Shown here in pieces: positions 25,393 through 36,217 of a stretch of DNA of 64,000 nt. Every line of letters begins with the position of its first letter. The first letter of the stretch is position 1. The stretch comes from Solen grandis (Eukaryota > Mollusca > Bivalvia > Adapedonta > Solenidae): positions 24,857,222 through 24,921,221 of the forward strand of contig CM037777.1 of the NCBI GenBank assembly GCA_021229015.1, in the 5' to 3' direction. The translations under genes were made by a program, and so were the position numbers. The notes beneath the pieces were generated by a model. That model had not been told where the DNA came from. It did not search any database and saw only the letters and a program-made list of their open reading frames with translations.

Positions 25393-25525
25393 CTGCAGAA
25401 ATAGGAAAGATAAATGATTTTTTTTATATAGGAAAGATAATCATGTTTGTGGAAATAGGAAAGATAAACATATTTTTGGAATAGGAAAGATAAACATATC
25501 TGAGGAAATAGGAACAATTGATTAA
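25393..25525 (-). repeat. Short tandem repeat forming the exon 3 acceptor tract
   Basis: GAAATAGGAAAGATAA-type units occur five times on the plus strand (around 25398, 25429, 25451, 25481, 25506). On the minus strand this is TTATCTTTCCTATTTC, and the last copy is the polypyrimidine tract directly before the CAG of the exon 3 acceptor. Confidence 0.8.
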
Positions 25526-25654
25526 GCAATAACTAGAATTATCATTGAAGGTGATAAATACCACTGCACACTGCTTTGACAGAAAAGGCCTTGCACAAAA
25601 TATCATTTAAAAACATAACAAAACTGTATAAAGGAATTGGTGCCACAAACTTTT

Positions 25655-26130
25655 TCTATGTCATATATATACACAATGTATAGAGAGAGAAATTTCTAAG
25701 GGCCATAACTCCAACCAACTGACAGTCTGTTTCCAGCATATCCCTGTAAACATTCTTTTCCACTGTTTTTTTTTCCCCCGATTTGGTTGAGGTATATGAG
25801 GTGATCATTTGTGCCAAATGATATTCAATTCTGACCACTAGTTTCAGAAAAGATTTTTTTTACATAAATTTTCTCCATCATTGATCAATAAAGAAGGACA
25901 AAAAGACCCTAGAGATATCCCACATATATCAGAAATGAACTCCAATTAACTCAAGTCTGTTAAAGCAGTATCTGTGCAGGACCACCAAAGGATCATCCAT
26001 GGCAGGTTTCACAAAATCTTTCCTTGTGGATTCAGAGGAGATGTCATTTACAGCAAATTTTTAATGATGGACAACACACGAAGGACAAAAAAGGACACAG
26101 AGGCAGTGTTCCTAATAGCTGACATAGTTC
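25655..26130 (+). mobile_element. Degenerate HINE-like fragment
   Basis: It contains AGGGCCATAACTCC and CAAAGGATCATCCATGGCA, then CAGAGGAGATGTCATTTA and a final ATGGACAACACACGAAGGAC tract. These are relics of the ATCAAATTCTG / GGTTTCAGAG body type seen at 31602 and 32480. The ends cannot be placed exactly. Confidence 0.45.
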
Positions 26131-26281
26131 ATGTTGTGCTCAGATGAACTAAAAAGGTACACACTGTATATATCTCATTTTTTTCCTTAGCAACATAAGT
26201 CATTAGACAGATTTGTACATGACAAGAAAATCTTAATGTAACTAGATCACTCTCTTGCGTACCACTGCTCTTAATGATAGT

Positions 26282-26577
26282 CTCTTTGTTTGTTTGTTGG
26301 GTTTAACATCCCACCAACAGTATTTCAGTCATTTGGAGACTATGTCTACTTGAGACAGATATAGTGCTGCCACACATCACACGATACCACATCAAGTCAC
26401 ATCATCCTGACACTTGTTGACCCGAGTCCTGGAACTACCCTTACATTCTAAGCACCAAGCAAAGGAACTATACCAGTACAATTTTTTATGACTTTGGTAT
26501 GATACAGCCAGGAAAAAAACCCACAAGCTCCCACTCCCAATGTGGATGCTCTAATCACTTGGCCACAGGGGATGGTC
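26282..26577 (-). mobile_element. tRNA-headed SINE, family V, copy 2
   Basis: On the minus strand the head contains TGGCCAAGTGATTAGAGC, an A-box-like stretch. The 3' domain contains AAATGACTGAAATACTGTTG and GTGGGATGTTAAACCCAAC, followed by AAACAAACAAA. It is the best-preserved tail of the family here and lies in receptor intron 2 in the sense orientation of that gene. Confidence 0.8.
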
Positions 26578-26681
26578 TCCTAATGATAGAGTTAAAGCCA
26601 AGGTGAACAAATGTTCATCCAACATAATCAAAGGTAAAGCATGGCTAAATAATAGGAATTAAAATTTTGAAAATATTCATG

Positions 26682-27719
26682 AACAAGAGGGCCAAGATGG
26701 CCCTGTGTCGCTCACCTGAGTAAGATGGCAGTGTTAGGCATAATGACAAAAAATCTGGCATCTAAAAGTGTTTTTCTAACATTTGACTAAGTGACCTAGA
26801 TATTGATCCTACCTGAATTTGCACGCAACTGGGAATTCATGCAGTCATCATTCATATTAAGTTTAATGAAGACTGGGACAAAAATGTAGGCCTCTAGAGT
26901 GTTCACAAGGTTTTTCTTAGATTTGACCTGGTGACCTAGTTTTTGATCTCATGTGACTCATTTTCAAACTCATCCAATATATCAATTAGACAAACATCCT
27001 GACCAAAATTTATGAAGATTAGGCCAAAACTGTGGCCTGTACAGTGTTCACAAGGTTTTCCTTAGATTTGACCTGGTGACCTAGTTTTTGATCCCACATG
27101 ACCCAATTTCAAACTCATGAAGATATCATGTAGACAAACACCTGACCATTTATGAAGATTGGCAAAACTGTGGCCTTAAGTGTTCAAAGGTTTTTCTAAG
27201 ATTTCCTGGTGACCTAGTTTTTGACCCCATGTGACCCAATTTCGAACTCATCTGAGATATCATGTAGACAAACATCCTGACCAAATTTTATGAAGATTGG
27301 GCCAAAACTATGGCCTCTAGAGTGTTCACAAGGTTTTTCAAGGATTTGACCTAGTGACCTAGTTTTTGACCCCACATGACCCAATTTCGAACTCATCCGA
27401 GATATCATGTAGACAAACATCCTGATTAAGTTTCATGAAGATTGGGCCAAATTTGTGGCCTCTAGAGTGTTCACAAGGTTTTTCTAAGATTTGACCTAGT
27501 GACCTAGTTTTTGACCCCACATGACCCAATTTCGAACTCATCCGAGATATCATGTAGACAAACATCCTGACCAAGTTTCATGAAGATTGGGCCAAAACTG
27601 TGGCCTCTAGAGTGTTCACAAGCAATTGTTGACGACGGACGACGGACGACGCACGACGCACGACGGACAAAAGGCGATCACAAAAGCTCACCCGAGCACA
27701 AGTGCTCAGGTGAGCTAAT
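26682..27719 (+). mobile_element. HINE-like element, GGTGAG family, full length with about 156-bp units
   Basis: The 5' end is AACAAGAGGGCCAAGATGG followed by CGCTCACCTGAG. The body is about six quasi-tandem units of about 156 bp with TTTGACCTAGTGACC, CCCAATTTCGAACTCATC and ATCATGTAGACAAACATC. Near the 3' end is a GACGACGGAC tract (27630-27668), then the hairpin AGCTCACCCGAGCAC / GTGCTCAGGTGAGCT ending at TAA. The inverted CTCACCTGAG/CTCAGGTGAG pair, tandem body and 3' hairpin fit the HINE pattern. No protein is encoded; overlapping open frames are by-products of the repeat. Confidence 0.75.
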
Positions 27720-28565
27720 AATTGAGGAAAAAAATGAGTGTAAAAAGTCACAATATTTTCTTTCTTATTTGATATCATGATGCAAAGGATTTTTGTAAGA
27801 TTTTTATTTTCTTTTATGCATCATCATGGTAAACAATATTTTCATGAATGGCAAAGCTCAAGTGAAATTCTTTTTTTATATGACAAGAAATTAAAGAATA
27901 ATCATACAAGCATACAAAAAAAATCGACAAACATTCTGTTTATTTCATGCTGTTCTCATACATTTTTTATAATTTTGGTTTCTTTTTATCCATTACAATA
28001 TTCGTGATTACCATGAAAAATGTTGAGTCCCTGGGACCCAGTACTATGAAATATGTGGGGTCCCAAACAAAATCCATCGAGTCCCTATAACACTTTATTC
28101 CATTTTATTAATAACTTCATTACAGCAAGCAGAACATTAATACATTTTGTTTCAATAGATATACTGCACCGCATGGACACGTTTCCATACAACCCATGTT
28201 TCTATGCAACTGAGACTGGTTTCCGCTAAACATTTTGCAAATCAGTAACTGCTACCACTGTCCCCTTCATGAAAGAACCAGTCCAGTCCAGACAGCTATA
28301 CGTAATCACTACATAACGAGCACATGGGGGTATTCCCCAGGCTATTATTAGTTCATTCGAGACTACTTTGCATTTTCAGAAAACGGAATGAACTTCTAGG
28401 ACTGAATATAAATGTTGCATTCCTGAAACGCGTCATACCTTACAAAAATGCATCCCTGGTAAATTTTGTGCATATTTTGATATGAATACGGCGTAATCGC
28501 GAACACTGCATTAATAACACAGAGCCTTAATAATACTGCATGATGTTTGATGTTGTTCACATTAA
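27720..28565. other. Intron 2 segment, nothing recognised
   Basis: AT-rich intronic DNA. A short direct repeat involving GAGTCCCTGGGACCC and GTGGGGTCCC at 28022-28070 is the only local structure seen. Confidence 0.45.
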
Positions 28566-28803
28566 CCCTTTCCCTCAAAGAGGAAACCATGAAAAGACCT
28601 ATGCAAACAACATAAAACCAGATCAGCCTGCGAGTAAGTTACTCGCAGGCTGATCAGGTTTAATGCTGTTCGCTGCTCCTCAGTGGTCTGGAAATGAGGA
28701 CTTTGTAATTAAATTTGGTAAGGTTTAACTGTGGTTTTCTGCAGATCAGGCTTTATGTGGTACCTATTGAGTGCGTCAAAATGAGTCTATATGAGGGAAA
28801 GGG
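28566..28803 (+). mobile_element. MITE family A, copy 6, intact
   Basis: 238 bp with TTAA on both sides (28562-28565, 28804-28807). The palindrome centre has an extra AAGT (GCGAGTAAGTTACTCGC), which keeps symmetry. It lies in receptor intron 2, antisense to the gene. Confidence 0.92.
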
Positions 28804-29436
28804 TTAATGTACATGTATTATTACGCAAGAGTAGTTGTGAGGTCAAAAATAGTTCATATTTAAACCTGTTAGTCCTGACTTCATATTTCTTACAAAAATT
28901 TAAAATCTTAAAATTAGGTCAATCTTTATCTTCAAGCCATTGATCAGCCACTTATCTTTGCTTTGTTCATGTATCTACAAATGTATAAATAGTTTTCCAT
29001 CTTTTTTCTCTCCTGTTTTGTGATTGCTTCGCTGTCTTTTAGAGCTTTCTATACTTTGATTTTGTTTACTTTGCTGTGTTAACACAATGTTACTTTAAAA
29101 CAGAAGTGCATTATATCATCTATGATGAAAGATAAAATTATCTCTCATGGATAGATCTCATATCTTTTAACTGCAAGCATGAAATGGAACATTTTATCTT
29201 TTCTCTATTGGTATCAATTTTCGTTCTCTGGCCCAAAAAGTTGAAATAAACCGTATCATTCAATAAGCTTTTTGGTGGATTATAGGGAAATACCAGTGAA
29301 TTAAAAGTGGTGATTCAAACAACTGTTTCAAACAGTGAATATTACCATTTTCACTGTTTTGTAATAGAACTGCTTTTTTTCCTTTTAAATGGATCCCCCA
29401 AAATGGCAGAAATGCAAATAAATAAAAAGAAAAATT

Positions 29437-29577
29437 GTTGGTTTCAGTGGAATATCAATTTTTATTCATCTCGTGAGGAGTGAAATAAATATTTTCACTT
29501 GTGTCTGTGCCACTCATGAAAGTATTGACTTTCATCTTTACTTAATAAATTAAAGACGATATTCCACTGAAACCAAC
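29437..29577. mobile_element. 141-bp TIR element (MITE) in intron 2
   Basis: Perfect 20-bp terminal inverted repeats: GTTGGTTTCAGTGGAATATC at 29437-29456 and its reverse complement at 29558-29577. The AT-rich interior contains TGAAAGTATTGACTTTCA. It lies 205 bases downstream of exon 2 in the intron. No target duplication is certain. Confidence 0.85.
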
Positions 29578-29781
29578 ATTAATATTCTCTATAAAACATT
29601 TCCTTTTGAATGAGACATGAACACCTTATCTGTATGCTGGTGTAATATCCAACACATTGTTTAATTGGAAATAAACATACCCTTGAGATTTTTCCCCATT
29701 CACTGATTGGTCATTTAATTCAGCAAATTATACCGGGTATTGCTGATTTCCTGAGGAAATGGTCTACATATCTAGCCTTAC

Positions 29782-29899
29782 CTAGTATCATCTCCTTCTT
29801 CATACCAATGGAGAAGCATTTGACGAGTCGACAGTGGGGACAAAATCTTCGGGTTCTAACATCTATCATACAATTTCCTTGAAATATACAGTCTGGATT
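29782..29899 (-). CDS. HR96-like: Nuclear receptor exon 2: second zinc finger
   Basis: This 118-base exon encodes residues 70-108 plus the first base of codon 109. Splice sites are TTTTCTTTTCAG|AATCC and CTAG|GTAAGG. It contains the second zinc module with Cys73, Cys79, Cys89 and Cys92 (C-X5-C-X9-C-X2-C), the D-box IFQGN, and the helix and C-terminal extension RLVKCFSIGMKKEMIL. TRRFCPHCRLVKCF is a classic nuclear-receptor DNA-binding sequence. It was too short to show as a free-standing open frame and was found by looking for the missing half of the zinc-finger domain. The join with exon 1 is phase 0; the join with exon 3 is phase 1. Confidence 0.95.
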
Positions 29900-30062
29900 C
29901 TGAAAAGAAAATAAAAATGCAAAAATTGTAGAATTCTATACAAAGCAGACACTTAACAGAACTAAGGTAGCTATTTCTTAACATGTAGTATTTTTAGCCA
30001 ACATACAAGTTGTGTTAACATCTTGTTCCTAAATAATTATTTACACTGGACAAGGGATTTGA

Positions 30063-30279
30063 CCCTTTACCTGATTTTGGCATATTGAAAAAAAAAAAAG
30101 AGCAGACATAGATGAGACAGTTACATCCAAGAGGCCCAGGGCCTCCCCTGTTTGTTCATTCAATTTTGTAGTTCAGAGTCTAAATAGAATCCACAGCAAA
30201 AAAAATGTATTGTTTCAATTACCATCTAATTTCAGAAATTGAATATTAATTTACATGAATATTATTCATGAGGTAAATA
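30063..30279 (-). mobile_element. MITE family B, copy 6, reversed and diverged
   Basis: Left end CCCTTTACCTGATTTTGGC and right end ATTCATGAGGTAAATAGTTAA. The internal order is reversed relative to copies 1-5. The hairpin region is much altered (GAGCAGACATAGATGAGACA). Confidence 0.65.
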
Positions 30280-30542
30280 GTTAAAAAATGTCCTTTTATT
30301 GATTGCTTAGGTACTGATTAGTTCTCACTTAGGTACTGATTAGTTCTCAGATGTGTCAACTTCCATTAGCTCTATCAAAACAACTTGGTCTTTATAAATA
30401 TGAATCTGGTATTGGAATCATCTAGGCTAAGCATCTATTATCAACAAGATGGGAATGTGTTATAACAAATCTACACTATGTTGAGCAGCCCCCAGCACTT
30501 AGCATCACAGAAATTGAGACGCGTTCATAATGATAATGTTAA

Positions 30543-30787
30543 CCCTTTCCCTCATAGAGGAAACTATCTCAAACTCATGAAAAGACCTATGCGAACAGCA
30601 TAAAACCAGATCAGCCTGTGATTAACTCGCAGGCTGATCAGGTTTTATGCTGTTCGCTGCTCCTCAGTGGTCTGGAAATGAGGATTTTGTAATTAAATTT
30701 GGTAAGGTTTAACTGTGGTTTTCTGCAGATCAGGCTTTATGTGGTACCTATTGAGAGCGTCAAAATGAGTCTATATGAGGGAAAGGG
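30543..30787 (+). mobile_element. MITE family A, copy 7, intact
   Basis: 245 bp with TTAA on both sides (30539-30542, 30788-30791). A small insertion (CTATCTCAAACTCATG) lies in the left part. The central palindrome is nearly complete. Lies in receptor intron 1. Confidence 0.9.
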
Positions 30788-31601
30788 TTAACGACAATAA
30801 CACAGACGTTTTTTTCTCTCTCAAGATTTTAAAAAGAAAATTAGTTAAGAAATTACAATAGTCCTGTGTAATCAGACAAATGATAGAAATTGAGATATGA
30901 ATTTATTCATTCCATTTAAAGTACTACTTGTATGGACAAAAGCACAGCATGCGGGTGCTAACACTTGTCTGTTTTGTTGTTGTTTTTTTTAAAAAGGGAG
31001 TGAGAGACTTGATCAAAAAGTTATGGCCCTTGATGGGAATGTAGCCCCTGTGATAGTGAACAAACATGTGAAATTTGATGACAGAAGGTTAAACAAAAGA
31101 CCAAGGTTAAAGTTTTTCACAGTATTTTTTTTTTTTAAAGGGTGATACATTGCATCAAAAAAGACCTTAGAGTTATGACCCTTCATGGGAATGTAGCCCT
31201 TGTGAAAGTGAACAAGTATGAAGTTTTATGACAGAAGGTTTAATAGTATAGAAGTTATATTGTCCAATATGAAAATTTTGGAAACCAATGTCACCTGTCA
31301 AAATACTTCCAACTAACAGACATAATGTAACAATTGCCATCTGTCAAGTTTCTCCTGTACATCATGAGGTCCCGTAAAATAAACTTATTTGTTTAAATTG
31401 AAAACGGCTTCCATCAGTTGTTTCAGGTTCTCAGGATCATTTTATCATAAAATATACCAGTAGGATAACTAATAAGAACAAAAGAAATAACCTGGTACTG
31501 TTTATTATGGTTTTGTACAGACTTAATGGCATATTATCGTATTAATTAGCTTCCAGTATATCCATTTTCAGAGATCATAAACTTTACTTCATGGTGATTG
31601 A
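30788..31601. other. Intron 1 segment with a two-unit repeat
   Basis: Between about 31000 and 31240 two diverged units share GTTATG(G/A)CCCTT, CATGGGAATGTAGCCC-type and GTGAACAA(A/G) words with about 150-bp spacing, resembling HINE-like bodies without visible ends. Nothing else recognised. Confidence 0.4.
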
Positions 31602-32145
31602 AACAAGAGGCCAATGTGGCCCTTTATCGCTCACCTGAGAACCACTGTTCTAAAGGAGCAATCTTGGTAGAAGGTTACCAATAGAACATCTGTGCCAAAA
31701 CATTTTAAAATCTGGCCAGTAGTTTTGGAGAAGAAGTCTTTTAAAGTTCTCACTATATACATTTAAGGCAAATTAGCCCCATCCCTGGTGGCCATTTTTT
31801 TTTTTTTTTACTGATCAGAATAATTTTAGCAATCTTGGTAGAGGGTTACCCAAGGAACATCTTTACCAAAATATTTTAAAATTTGGAATTTTGAGGAGGT
31901 GATTTTTAAATTTTTCATATTTTTTCTTTCTGTTGCCATGGAAACCAGAGTTCTACATGGATCAAGTTTATTTTAGCAACTTTTGTAAAGGTTCACCCAA
32001 GGATCATCTCTGCCAAGTTTAATCAAATTCTGTCCCGGGGTTTCAGAGAAGATATCGTTTAAAGTAAATTGTTGATGACGCACAGCGATGGACGTCAGAT
32101 GATCACAAAAGCTCACCTTAAGCACATAAAGCTCAGGTGAGCTAA
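31602..32145 (+). mobile_element. HINE-like element, GGTTTCAG body type, full length
   Basis: The 5' end AACAAGAGGCCAATGTGGCCC precedes CGCTCACCTGAG. Body units contain CAATCTTGGTAGA(A/G)GGTTACC, AAGGATCATCTCTGCCAAG and GGTTTCAGAGAAGATATC. The 3' hairpin is AGCTCACCTTAAGC / AGCTCAGGTGAGCT. It shares both ends with the GGTGAG family but has a different body. Confidence 0.7.
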
Positions 32146-32309
32146 AAAGAGTGCCTAATCTGCCAGTGTATCTGGTATCTGTGTATGAGAACAATACAAG
32201 CCCTTTGTTCTCAAAATACTTATATAATTATGATCACAGGCTAAAACTCAAGTATCATATTCAATCTATAATGAATTTAGCCTACAGATACAGTAATATT
32301 AAACCATAT

Positions 32310-32470
32310 TGTTTGTTTATAGGATCTAACATCCTACGACAGTATTTCAGTAATTTGAAGACTATGACTATTGAGTGACTATACTATATTGCTGCCACGC
32401 TGCAGTATCAAGCCGTAGACATGTGACATGATACCACACCCAGTAACATTATCCTAACACTGAGGCCATA
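32310..32470 (-). mobile_element. SINE family V, copy 3 (3' part only)
   Basis: AATTACTGAAATACTGTCG and GTTAGATCCTATAAACAAAC match the family's 3' domain on the minus strand. The tRNA head is missing and the next HINE-like fragment begins where it should be. Confidence 0.7.
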
Positions 32471-32479
32471 CCCTTTCGT

Positions 32480-32948
32480 GTTGAGCGAAAGCAAGAGGGT
32501 TATCATCCCTGCCAAATTTAATCAAATTCTGTTCAGCGGTTTCAGAAGAGATGTTGTTTAAAGATTTCACTATATACATATAGAGCAAATTAGCCCCACC
32601 CCCGGAGGCCATGTTTTTTTTACGGATCGGAATAATTTTAGCAATTTTTGTGAAGCTTCACCCAAGGATCATCCCTGCCAACTTAAATCAAATTCTGTCC
32701 AGCGGTTTCAGAGGAGATGTCGTTTAAAGATTTCTGAAATATACATATAAGGCAAATTAGCCCCGCCCCTGGAGGCCATGTTTTTTTATGGATCGGAATA
32801 ATATTAGCAACTTTGTAAAGCTTCACCCAAGGAACATCCCTGCCAAGTTTAATCAAATTCTGCCCAGCGGTTTCAGAGAAGATGCTGATTAAAGTAATTG
32901 ATGACGACGGACGACGCATGACGGAGGCAGGGTGATCACAAAAGCTAA
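32480..32948 (+). mobile_element. HINE-like fragment, GGTTTCAG body type
   Basis: Three body units of about 150 bp contain ATCATCCCTGCCAA, TCAAATTCTG(T/C)CCAGCGGTTTCAGA and TTAGCCCC(A/G)CCCC(T/C)GGAGGCCATG. They are followed by GATGACGACGGACGACGCATG and CACAAAAGCTAAAAA. The 5' palindrome is partly lost (AGCAAGAGGGTTAT) and the 3' hairpin has been deleted down to AGCTAAA. Confidence 0.65.
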
Positions 32949-33224
32949 AAACTATACATCAGCTTAACAGGTCTCCAGCAACAGACAGATAATCAAATGT
33001 CATCTGATCAGAATCTTTTTTCCAATAGGCACACAATGGTGTAACAGCTACCCTTTGATATCATATAAACATGAAATACTATAATCAATACTGGCTTCTT
33101 AATAACTGCTTCAAGCAAAAGACTGCTGCCAAGATGTAGCAACAAAACTTCAACATGTCAAAACACTTTTTGTTTTCAGTGTTCACTTCAAGTAAAATTT
33201 GTCCTCTATAAAGACTCTTACCAT

Positions 33225-33370
33225 GTTAAAGAAGCTCTGTCACAGATGGTCAATGACCTATAAATGTGTATTATGTCTGTCAATACCCTATCTACAGACG
33301 CATGGTCACCTAATACAACCATCCCTGATTGTAAACAGGCAATACTGTCACAGATGGTATTGTAACTATA
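33225..33370 (-). repeat. Dispersed repeat, inverted copy of 21149-21310
   Basis: Shares reverse-complement words with the plus-strand copy, including CCATCTGTGACAGTATTGCC-like and GGTGACCATGCGTCTGTAGA. Contains an internal direct repeat CTGTCACAGATGGT at both ends. Confidence 0.55.
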
Positions 33371-34434
33371 TTAAGAATGATTAAACCTATATTTAGAATT
33401 TCTATTTTGATTTGCCGTCACTTGGCTGATCACATTTTATTGGCGCATATGATAACTTCATAAGTTGTCTTGATCTTATGAAATCGCTACCCTGAACTGG
33501 TGAAGATGCCATGTTGCGGGAAGCATCACATGGTACCCCAAGCACCTGCTTCGTAGATACAGTATTCTATATTCAACCAATTTCGGCAAAGTTGCGTTTA
33601 CGTAAATAGCACTTTCCCGTTAAATGTGCCGTGTAAGGTGACCTTCACTTGCTGAGTTCATTTGCCAGGAAACAAAGACTCTTTTGATCTGATTTTAACA
33701 TTTTTTTCTAGATTTTAATAATATTTTCTAGATCCTGTCATTTCACAAGACTTTAGATATTGTAAGCCAGCAGTGATACCATTTGAAGACGAACTGTGTA
33801 TGAACTCTCTGGAAAAACTATTCCTACTGTCAGATTGATTTTTGGAAAAGTCGTGTTTGGACTGAAAATATACCCAAGGGCTTTAAAAACGCCTCATGCA
33901 AAAACTTTGATATTTTTCATCATTTGTTTTTCATGGAAAAATCTGCTTTCTTATTTGATACTGTTAAAATGGACATAAAATATGCATCAAAATATTTAAC
34001 ATTTTCCAAGTTGAGACATTTTTCAAAGTCCTTGAGAAGAGGAGGTTATGGTAGAAACATTAGGGGTTTTTTTTGCCACTTTAACATCAAATAATATATA
34101 TTCCAAACAATGTGATTGCAAGCCAATTACCATAACCACTGGGCCACAATGCTTTATGCAACCATTTTGATATTTCTTTTTTTTAATCTATTTATTTATT
34201 TACTAGTATTTAACTCTTTATTTAGGAACTGCCCAATCAGATCGCTCTCAATACTAACTAGAGACTGAAGGGGATACAGAATTTTTAAGATGTACAAACT
34301 GTTGACGTTTTGCTCCATTTCTGAATGACATGCCTTTTGGTAAGGATTCATTCTAGCATGTGTTACGAGTAATTGAAAATCACACCATACAATCTGTGCA
34401 CTGAAGTCAATGATAGCAAAATTTTGTTCAAAGT
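33371..34434. other. Intron 1 segment, nothing recognised
   Basis: AT-rich intronic DNA with short unrecognisable open frames. ATTTTAACATTTTTTTCTAG and AATAATATTTTCTAGATCC form a local near-duplicate at 33696-33735. Confidence 0.45.
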
Positions 34435-34510
34435 CAGTTTAAACTTATTTTACGCTGATTGGGAAAACAAGAAACCGTTGGAAACGGATTATACTCTCCA
34501 TCCTACACTT
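34435..34510 (-). mobile_element. SINE family M fragment (3' domain)
   Basis: AGTTTAAACTTATTTTACGC and GATTGGGAAAACAAG correspond to the 3' domain of the SINE at 55875..56116. Only this part remains. Confidence 0.5.
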
Positions 34511-34789
34511 TCTCACAGGATTAGTGCAATGTATCATGATAGAATGGTTATTGCAGTATATTTGCTGATGATACCATATTGCAATTTTAATCCATCAAAC
34601 TTTTAATTTTTAACCTTCTATAACTAGGGATGGGGAATATATTGCAGTAAACCGGTTATTGCAGTATGTTCGCTGACAATAAATATGTATTGCAATATGA
34701 TTTTCCTATACCAATATATTAGAATATTCAGAATAATCATAATTTATTGTAATATATCAGCCAAATATTGCTGTTCTTTTGCACCGCAA

Positions 34790-34990
34790 TTCTCCTCCAT
34801 GAGGTGAGGCAATAACTCCAAAAATTTGATGTGCAAAGAAACTGTTACGGTTCTTGTGCACTGCACATTTCCTCCATGAGATGTATATGTTATCCACCTG
34901 TGAAGTGTCAAGTTGAAAATTTTATACTTTTTGAGTTATGCTCTGGACAAAAAGTGTGACGGAGGGACCGACGTAAGTACATAAAAGCTC
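34790..34990 (+). mobile_element. HINE-like fragment, ATACCCCC body type
   Basis: GGCAATAACTCCAAAA, GTTACGGTTCTTGTGCACTG, CTCCATGAGATGTA and TATACTTTTTGAGTTATG match one body unit of the element at 20450, followed by GACGGAGGGACCGACG. The ends are lost, but AAAAGCTCACC follows, as in the GGTGAG family. Confidence 0.6.
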
Positions 34991-35299
34991 ACCCTTTGTG
35001 GATCATAAAAATTCTTGAAACTTTTGCAAATTCTTCTGGACATTTCCTGAGTTAGACCAGAACATTGTGTCTAGTCATATTTAGACTAACCCAAGAGTGG
35101 GGTCCTTTGTTCAATACACCAGTAGCATATTTCTCAACTCTGTTCTGTCTTGGCAAGGAATCTAACTTACAATTTCCTGACCCATGGCATGGACGCTCAG
35201 TTATACGCTGAGTAAGCATTTAGTATATTTACTAAAAAATATGCATAGCCTGCATCATAATTTAAACCCAAAAGCAGAGAAAATCTGGGTGAATCTGGA

Positions 35300-35344
35300 A
35301 GTGACACATGCGATGTGTGTCACTGCATGCGATGTGTGTCACTG
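35300..35344. repeat. Two-unit 23-bp direct duplication
   Basis: CATGCGATGTGTGTCACTG occurs twice head to tail. A small local duplication with no associated gene. Confidence 0.85.
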
Positions 35345-35502
35345 CTTATGGAAGATAACAATGAAAAGTGACCAAACTGTCATATTATGCTATTATGCAT
35401 GTATGCCTCATTAGCATTTTTTTTTCTACAAATTTTATCTGCAGAGTAACAGAAATAAAGAAATAAATAACCCACAAAAATAACTGGTTATAGGTCACTT
35501 AG

Positions 35503-35805
35503 GATTTGCTTGTCGGGTTTAACATCCCACTGACAGTATCTCAGTCATTTGGAGACAATGTCTACTTGAGACAGATATAGTGCTGCCACACTGAGTATCA
35601 CGTTGTAGACATGTGGCATGATACCACACCAAGTCACATTATTCTGACAGTGGGCCAACCAGTTCTAGAACTACCCTAAAATACTGAGCGCCAAACAAGA
35701 AAGCTTTACCAGTACCATTTTTTTTTACAACTTTGGTACGTTGCAGCCAGGGATTGGACCCAAGACTTCCCATATCTAATCAAACATTCTAGCCACTGGG
35801 GACGT
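35503..35805 (-). mobile_element. tRNA-headed SINE, family V, copy 4
   Basis: The minus-strand 3' domain reads AAATGACTGAGATACTGTCA and GTGGGATGTTAAACCC. The head near 35800 matches the tRNA-like GTCCCCAGTGGC start. A family A MITE has inserted in the TTAA next to its 5' end. Confidence 0.75.
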
Positions 35806-35812
35806 TTCTTAA

Positions 35813-36019
35813 CCCTTTCCCTCATAGAGGAAACCATGAAAAGACCTATGCGAACAACATAAAACCAGATCAGGTTTTATGCTGTTCGCTGCTCCTCAGT
35901 GGTCTGGAAATGAGGACTTTATAATTAAATTTGGTAAGGTTTAACTGTGGTTTTCTGCAGATCAGGCTTTATGTGGTACCTATTGAGTGCGTCAAAATGA
36001 GTCTATATGAGGGAAAGGG
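35813..36019 (+). mobile_element. MITE family A, copy 8, with the hairpin excised
   Basis: Only 207 bp with TTAA on both sides (35809-35812, 36020-36023). The centre reads AAACCAGATCAGGTTTTATG, so the GCCTGCGAGT...CTCGCAGGCTGATC core of the palindrome is missing. The deletion is bounded by GATCAG repeats. Confidence 0.9.
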
Positions 36020-36217
36020 TTAAACTGTAATTATATATTAAGCCATGAATGGTAAAATTTAAGCCAAAATACAGAGACAAAATATTACGCAAATGTGTGT
36101 TGCATACTGTCACGGGATTACTAAATGGATTATTGCTGATGATTAGGTCAAGTTTGGGACTTCAATTACATGATGAGTCAATTCTCTCCTATTGGTTCCT
36201 TACTGTCATGATTTTAA

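Larger units (their letters stand above)
25393..29781 (-). other. Nuclear receptor intron 2
   Basis: A GT-AG intron of 4389 bases with donor CTAG|GTAAGGC at 29781 and acceptor CTGCAG at 25393. It interrupts codon 109 (phase 1), between the C-terminal extension of the DNA-binding domain and the hinge. It contains a degenerate HINE-like fragment, a family V SINE, a full HINE-like element, one family A MITE and a 141-bp TIR element. Confidence 0.9.

Noticed and set aside
24586..25404. Several frames overlapping receptor exon 3
   Set aside because: Shadows of the real exon, which has family motifs and clean splice joins.
27214..27574. Repeated open frames (VYMISRMSSKLGHVGSKTRS type) on the minus strand
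   Set aside because: They follow the 156-bp unit of a non-coding HINE-like element, and similar frames are broken in other copies.
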